DNA of 36,762 nt from positions 1-36,762 of the forward strand of contig URRZ01000011.1 in the NCBI GenBank assembly GCA_900550385.1, given 5' to 3'. The notes beneath the pieces were generated by a model that saw only the letters and a program-made list of their open reading frames with translations, did not search any database and was not told the origin of the DNA. Both the position numbers and the translations under genes were made by a program. This document shows, in pieces, positions 32,835 through 36,762 of the stretch. The stretch comes from an uncultured Coriobacteriaceae bacterium (GTDB lineage Bacteria; Actinomycetota; Coriobacteriia; Coriobacteriales; Eggerthellaceae). Each line of letters starts with the position of its first letter. The stretch's first letter is position 1.

Positions 32835-34250
32835 CTATGCGGTCTGCTGGTCCGCCGCCACGACCTTGACCTCGGCTGCGGGGACGGCCTTGCCCGCCGG
32901 CGCGGCGTCCTTCAGCGGCACGATCTCGGGCGCCGTGTCGTTGTCGATGTCGCTCGCGCGGACGATGACCTTCGTCGGGCCCTGCGTCTCGGGCAGATCG
33001 TACATGACGTCCTGCAGCACCCGCTCGCAGATCGAGCGCAGGCCGCGGGCGCCGGTGCCGTGCTCGACCGCCTCGCGGGCGATGGCGCGCAGGGCGTCGG
33101 GCTCGAACTCGAGCTGCGAATCCTCGAACTCGAACATCCTCTTGTACTGCTTCACCAGGGCGTTCTTCGGCTCGGTGAGGATGCGGACCAGATCCTCCTC
33201 CGACAGCTCGTTAAGCGAGGTGATCACCGGGATGCGCCCCACGAACTCGGGGATCATGCCGTACTTGTTCAGGTCCTCGGGCAGCACCTGGGCCAAAAGC
33301 TCGGCCTCGGCCTGCTTCTTGCTCTCGGGCAGCTCGGCGGAGAATCCCAGCCCGCTTTTGCCCACGCGCGCTGCGATGATGTCGGCCAAGCCGACGAACG
33401 CGCCGCCCAGGATGAACAGGATGTTGGTCGTGTCGATGTGGATGAGCTCCTGCTGGGGGTGCTTGCGCCCGCCCTGCGGCGGGACGCTTGCCTCGGTGCC
33501 CTCCACGATCTTCAGCAGTGCCTGCTGCACGCCCTCGCCCGACACGTCGCGCGTGATGGAGAGGTTCTCCGCCTTGCGCGCGATCTTGTCGATCTCGTCG
33601 ACGTAGATGATGCCGATCTGCGCGCGGTCGATGTCGAAATCGGCCGCGGTGATGAGCTTCAGCAGGATGTTCTCCACGTCCTCGCCGACATAGCCCGCCT
33701 CGGTGAGCGTGGTCGCGTCGGCGATGGCGAACGGGACCTGCAGCGTGCGGGCGAGCGTCTGGGCGAGCAGCGTCTTGCCGGAGCCGGTGGGGCCCAGCAG
33801 CATGATGTTGCTCTTGGCGAGCTCCACGTCGCCGTCGCGCGCATCGGCGCCCAGGCTGATGCGCTTGTAGTGGTTGTACACCGCGACGGACAGCGCGCGC
33901 TTGGCCTGCTCCTGCCCCACCACGTGCTCGGAGAGCTCGGCGTAGAGCTGATGCGGCGTGGGCAGCTGCCCGAGGATCTGCTCGGGGGTGGCCGGCGCGC
34001 CAGCCTGCTGCGCGCCCTCGCGGCGGGCGTGGCGCCCGGCGGGGGCCTGCTCGGCGCCCGCCTGCATCGACGAGATCGAAAGGCCCAGATCGCGCATCAT
34101 CGCGTCCGCGCACACCGAGATGCACTCGTCGCAGATGTAGATGCCGTTCGGGCCCGAGATCATCGCGGCGACCTCGCCGGTGCGCTTGCCGCAGAATGCG
34201 CAGACGATATCGTCATCGGCCTGGAAGCCGTCGTTCCAATCCTTCGCCAT
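32835..34250 (-). CDS. clpX: ATP-dependent Clp protease ATP-binding subunit ClpX
   Basis: AAA+ unfoldase (471 residues) that feeds substrates into ClpP. The N-terminal zinc-binding domain has C17/C20 and C40/C43. A Gln/Ala-rich linker leads to the AAA+ core with Walker A LLGPTGSGKTLLAQTLA, pore loop GYVGEDVEN, Walker B IIYVDEIDKIARK, the RKH loop GGRKHPQQ, and sensor 2 GARGLRSI. The ClpP-docking IGF loop reads GKSGLGF, so isoleucine is replaced by leucine. The C-terminal ~40 residues (Ala/Val-rich) are an extra tail. The ATG at 34250 lies 5 bp after the clpP stop, so it is tightly coupled to clpP. Confidence 0.97.
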   Translation of the reverse strand: MAKDWNDGFQADDDIVCAFCGKRTGEVAAMISGPNGIYICDECISVCADAMMRDLGLSISSMQAGAEQAPAGRHARREGAQQAGAPATPEQILGQLPTPHQLYAELSEHVVGQEQAKRALSVAVYNHYKRISLGADARDGDVELAKSNIMLLGPTGSGKTLLAQTLARTLQVPFAIADATTLTEAGYVGEDVENILLKLITAADFDIDRAQIGIIYVDEIDKIARKAENLSITRDVSGEGVQQALLKIVEGTEASVPPQGGRKHPQQELIHIDTTNILFILGGAFVGLADIIAARVGKSGLGFSAELPESKKQAEAELLAQVLPEDLNKYGMIPEFVGRIPVITSLNELSEEDLVRILTEPKNALVKQYKRMFEFEDSQLEFEPDALRAIAREAVEHGTGARGLRSICERVLQDVMYDLPETQGPTKVIVRASDIDNDTAPEIVPLKDAAPAGKAVPAAEVKVVAADQQTA

Positions 34251-34255
34251 GTGAC

Positions 34256-34900
34256 CTATTCGCTCTTCTCTTCGGAGGAGGCTGCGCGCGAGACCGTGAT
34301 GCGGTCGACGAGCCCGTAGGCCACCGCCTCCTCGGCGGTCAGCCAGTTGTCGCGCTCGCAGTCGGCGTGCAGCTGCTCCTGGGTTTTCCCGCAATGCTTG
34401 GCGAGGATGCCCTCCAGGCGCTCGCGCGTCTTCTTGATCTCCTCGGCCATGATCTGGATGTCGGTCTGCTGAGCATGGCCGTCGCCCGTGCCGCCCATGG
34501 GCTGGTGGATCATCACCTGGGCGTTCGGGAGGATGAAGCGCTTGCCCGGCGCCCCGCCCGCCAGCAGCACCGACCCCATGGAGGCCGCCATGCCCAGGCA
34601 GATGGTGGACACGTCGCATTTCACGAACTGCATCGTGTCGTAGATGGCAAGGCCCGCCGACACGCTGCCGCCCGGCGAGTTGATGTAGAGCGCGATGTCC
34701 TTGTCGGGATCGGCGCTCTCCAAGTGGAGCAGCTGCGCCACCACGGAGTTGGCGACGTGGTCGTCGATCGCCTCGCCAAGGAAGACGATGCGGTCGTTCA
34801 GCAGGCGAGAGTAGATATCGTAGCTGCGCTCGCCACGCGGCGATTGCTCGATGACGTAGGGGATCAGCGCCGATCGAGTCTGATGGGGATCGTAGCCCAT
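34256..34900 (-). CDS. clpP: ATP-dependent Clp protease proteolytic subunit ClpP
   Basis: Serine protease (214 residues) forming the 14-subunit chamber that degrades proteins delivered by ClpX. The catalytic triad is S107 (GMAASMGS), H132 (VMIHQPMGG) and D184 (ERDNWLTAEEA). SPGGSVSAGLAIYDTM precedes the serine as expected. A short N-terminal stretch (about 10-20 residues) is likely to be processed. The ATG at 34900 has GAGG about 7 bases upstream. It sits 5 bp before clpX and 119 bp after tig. A possible promoter lies in that gap. Confidence 0.97.
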   Translation of the reverse strand: MGYDPHQTRSALIPYVIEQSPRGERSYDIYSRLLNDRIVFLGEAIDDHVANSVVAQLLHLESADPDKDIALYINSPGGSVSAGLAIYDTMQFVKCDVSTICLGMAASMGSVLLAGGAPGKRFILPNAQVMIHQPMGGTGDGHAQQTDIQIMAEEIKKTRERLEGILAKHCGKTQEQLHADCERDNWLTAEEAVAYGLVDRITVSRAASSEEKSE

Positions 34901-34922
34901 GGCTGTACCTCGCTAACCTTGC

Positions 34923-34992
34923 GCGGCGCCTCGCGCCGCCCGTTACATACGTATGCCGTTATAGCACACGGGCGCACCATCGGCGCGCCCGT
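34923..34992 (-). promoter_or_regulatory. tig-clpP gap: extended -10, palindrome and hairpins
   Basis: Minus-strand TGCTATAAC gives an extended -10 (hexamer 34958-34963) for clpP with a start near 34951; the -35 is poor. CATACGTATG, a perfect 10-bp palindrome, covers the start (34946-34955) and could be an operator. A 7-bp hairpin (GCGGCGC and GCGCCGC, 34923-34939) lies in the leader. The 8-bp hairpin at 34968-34992 (ACGGGCGC and GCGCCCGT) may end tig transcripts, but has no T-run. Confidence 0.45.
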
Positions 34993-35019
34993 TGGGAAAC
35001 TGTGATAAAAGACCGGAAG

Positions 35020-36435
35020 CTACTCGGCGTCGGCCGTCTCCTCCTTGGCCTCCGCGGCCTCGTCGGCTTTCTTGGCCTTCTTCGAGGAGGACTTCTTGGC
35101 GGGCTTCTTCTCCTCGGCGCCCGGGACGACCTCGGTGACCTTCGCCTTGTCCATCACGTCCTTGGCGGCGTTGGAACGCAGGATGCCCTCGCGCAGCAGG
35201 TGGATGCGGCCGGCCTCGCGCCATTCCTTCTCGAGCGCGGCGGGATCCTTCGCGCCGCTCTTCTGGAACTCCTCGGAGATCTCCTCGTCGGAAACCTCCA
35301 GGCCGAAGTGGCGGGCCCAGGCGTCCAGGGCCAGGTCCTGCTTGACGCTATCGACCGCCTGGCGCTTGACGTCCTGCTGGAACTGGTCGGTGGTGATGCC
35401 CTGGTCGGCCAGGTACGCGTCGAACGTGATGCCCTGGCGCTGCAGCTGCTGGAAGAAGTCCTGGAGCAGCTGGGTCTCGACCTGCTCGCACATGGCCTGG
35501 GGCGCCTCGCCCTCCAGGCGGTCGGCCAGCTCGCCCATGCAGGAGATCTCCTTCATGCGGGGGATGATGGAGTCCTTCTGGGTCTTGATGGAGTCCTCGA
35601 TGCCGGAGCGCATGTCCTCGACGCTCTCGAAGCCCAGCTTGTCCTTGGCCCACTCGTCGGTGACCTCGGGCAGGACCTTCTTCTTGACGACCTTGACCTC
35701 CACCTCGAAGTGGATCTTCTCGGTCTTGCCCGTCAGCGGGGCGGTCATGACGGTGGCGTCCTCGGGCATGTCGATGTCGAAGGACTTGGTCTGGCCCTTC
35801 TTCATGCCCATCAGCTCGTCGTTGAAGGCCTCGGGCAGGAGCGCGGAATCCATGCCCCACAGGCGGGACTCGGAGCTGATGGACTCGATGTCCTCGCCGG
35901 CGTCATCGGTCGCCTTGATGGCAAGCTCGACCCAGTTCTCGGGCTTGACCTTGGTGGCGGCGTTGCAATCGACCAGCTCGTAGTAGTGCTCGCGCAGCTG
36001 GTCGATCTGCTCCTGGACCTCCTCGGCGGTCGCGCCCTCGGGAGGAAGCTCGACCTCGACGGGGTCGTAGCTGGACAGCTCGTAGGAAGGCTTCACCTCG
36101 ACCTCGAAGCAGAACTCGAAGTCCTTGCCGGAGGCGGCCAGGCCCATGTCCTCGCTGAACTCGGGGTTGCCCACCGGGTAGATGCCCACCTCATCGATGG
36201 CGCGGGGGTACAGGTCGTTCACCAGGTCGTCGCTGACGGTGGCGGCGATGTAATCCTTGCCCAGCGCGTTGTCGATAACCGGGCGCGGGGCCTTGCCCTT
36301 GCGGAACCCGGGGAAATTGTATTTCTTCGCGGCGTCGCGATACGCCTGCTTCATGCGGGAGTCGACCTGCTTGGCATCGACGGTGACGAACACCTTGGCG
36401 CGATTGCCTTCCAATGACTCTACTTTAGTTTCCAC
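35020..36435 (-). CDS. tig: Trigger factor
   Basis: Ribosome-associated chaperone and prolyl isomerase. The ribosome-binding signature FPGFRKGKAPRPVI lies near residues 42-55 of the 471-residue form; the FKBP-type isomerase domain covers about 150-245 (NWVELAIKATDD to EVEVKVVKKK), and the helical chaperone arms follow. The last ~45 residues are a Lys/Ala/Glu-rich tail (KKPAKKSSSKKAKK). The GTG at 36435 is preferred: GGAGG lies 8 bases upstream and the protein then opens with the family's usual VETKVESLEG. An ATG at 36453 would add MMEESY but overlaps that ribosome binding site. First gene of tig-clpP-clpX-valS. Confidence 0.93.
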   Translation of the reverse strand: METKVESLEGNRAKVFVTVDAKQVDSRMKQAYRDAAKKYNFPGFRKGKAPRPVIDNALGKDYIAATVSDDLVNDLYPRAIDEVGIYPVGNPEFSEDMGLAASGKDFEFCFEVEVKPSYELSSYDPVEVELPPEGATAEEVQEQIDQLREHYYELVDCNAATKVKPENWVELAIKATDDAGEDIESISSESRLWGMDSALLPEAFNDELMGMKKGQTKSFDIDMPEDATVMTAPLTGKTEKIHFEVEVKVVKKKVLPEVTDEWAKDKLGFESVEDMRSGIEDSIKTQKDSIIPRMKEISCMGELADRLEGEAPQAMCEQVETQLLQDFFQQLQRQGITFDAYLADQGITTDQFQQDVKRQAVDSVKQDLALDAWARHFGLEVSDEEISEEFQKSGAKDPAALEKEWREAGRIHLLREGILRSNAAKDVMDKAKVTEVVPGAEEKKPAKKSSSKKAKKADEAAEAKEETADAE

Positions 36436-36705
36436 GTAGCTTTCCTCCATCATTGACGTTGTGCCTCAAGGCATCCGGCGGCGTCTGCGCGCCGCCTGAA
36501 GCGCGCCTCGGGCCGACCGTTTTCGAGGGCCGCGCAAGCGCACCGACTTGGCATTATCGCACAGTGCCGCGCCAAGCGAAAGAAGGTTCCATAAAACGCC
36601 CGAAGGGAGGCGGCGCCGGGATTCTCGCACCGCCGGAAATAGCAAAAACCAGCGAACATCGATCTGCCGCGGGTTTGAGACTTTGGACAGGCATAGGAAA
36701 AAGGA
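36436..36705 (-). promoter_or_regulatory. tig upstream region with predicted promoter and leader hairpin
   Basis: Minus-strand TGCGATAAT forms an extended -10 (hexamer 36553-36558), with TTTCGC as a weak -35 at 17 bp; the start would be near 36546. The ~110-nt leader has a GGCGGCG and CGCCGCC hairpin near 36478-36497 and a short GCCT-TG-AGGC stem just before the start region. Nothing else recognisable lies between here and the tRNA terminator; a 69-codon frame in this gap lacks a ribosome binding site. Confidence 0.45.
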
Positions 36706-36727
36706 AAAGCCCCGTTGCCGGGGCTTT
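36706..36727 (-). terminator. Terminator of the tRNA gene
   Basis: AAAGCCCCG and CGGGGCTTT arms with a TTGC loop, followed on the minus strand by TTCC and TTTTTCC. It starts 10 bp after the tRNA 3' end and is a standard intrinsic terminator. Confidence 0.85.
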
Positions 36728-36736
36728 GATTTCAGA

Positions 36737-36762
36737 TGGTGGACCGTCGGGGACTCGAACCC
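36737..36762 (-). tRNA. tRNA gene, 3' end only (identity undetermined)
   Basis: The last 26 bases, read on the minus strand, are the T-arm and acceptor end of a tRNA: GGG-TTCGAGT-CCCCG, then ACGGTCC, discriminator A, and an encoded CCA (36737-36739). The 5' acceptor strand is predicted to be GGACCGT. The anticodon lies outside the window, so the amino acid cannot be assigned. A terminator follows directly. Confidence 0.85.

Noticed and set aside
36450..36659. 69-codon minus-strand frame upstream of tig
   Set aside because: No ribosome binding site, no recognisable motif, and it overlaps the predicted tig promoter and leader.

Overview
This is a high-GC, gene-dense bacterial chromosome segment made almost entirely of housekeeping genes. 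Gene content and order point to an anaerobic actinobacterium of the class Coriobacteriia, most likely Eggerthellaceae (inference, no search run). The clues are a two-subunit glycyl-tRNA synthetase beside pyruvate phosphate dikinase, an actinobacterial-style block (SepIVA-like coiled coil, DUF177, L32, plsX, rnc, smc, ftsY, ffh, rpsP, khpA, rimM, trmD, lepB), and PF06541 and DUF554 membrane proteins.

Layout. Positions 1-21191 are transcribed leftwards throughout: trxA; the SepIVA-like protein, DUF177, an ABC half-transporter; rpmF-plsX-rnc-smc-ftsY-GNAT; a beta-carbonic anhydrase; ffh; rpsP-khpA-rimM-trmD; lepB; glyQ-glyS; a half-length DUF299 protein; and the start of ppdK, cut by the window edge. 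Positions 21.5-29.4 kb are a mixed-strand section: patatin-like lipase (+), YbjQ protein (-), cation/proton antiporter (+), DUF554 protein (+), thrS (-), PF06541 membrane protein (+), then a 674-bp gene-free stretch rich in repeats. Positions 29.4-36.4 kb return to the minus strand: a zinc-ribbon membrane protein, then valS, clpX, clpP and tig read in the order tig-clpP-clpX-valS. The window ends inside a tRNA gene.

Functionally the window links tRNA charging (GlyRS, ThrRS, ValRS), tRNA modification (TrmD), ribosome assembly (S16, L32, RimM, RNase III), protein targeting and secretion (Ffh, FtsY, LepB), protein folding and turnover (trigger factor, ClpXP), chromosome organisation (SMC), phospholipid synthesis (PlsX) and PEP/pyruvate metabolism (PPDK).

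No mobile element, CRISPR array or phage was seen. The most interesting signals are small. (1) The thrS leader carries two identical 24-nt units, each folding into a 5-bp stem with a 7-nt loop that presents UGU, a threonine anticodon, after a U; this looks like an E. coli-type tRNA-mimic thrS operator. (2) The DUF299 protein beside ppdK lacks the whole P-loop catalytic half. (3) The ffh-rpsP gap folds as a four-way cloverleaf. (4) An 80-bp near-perfect palindrome includes the DUF554 stop codon. (5) A promoter-like element at 29.05 kb is overlapped by a perfect inverted repeat and has no gene downstream.
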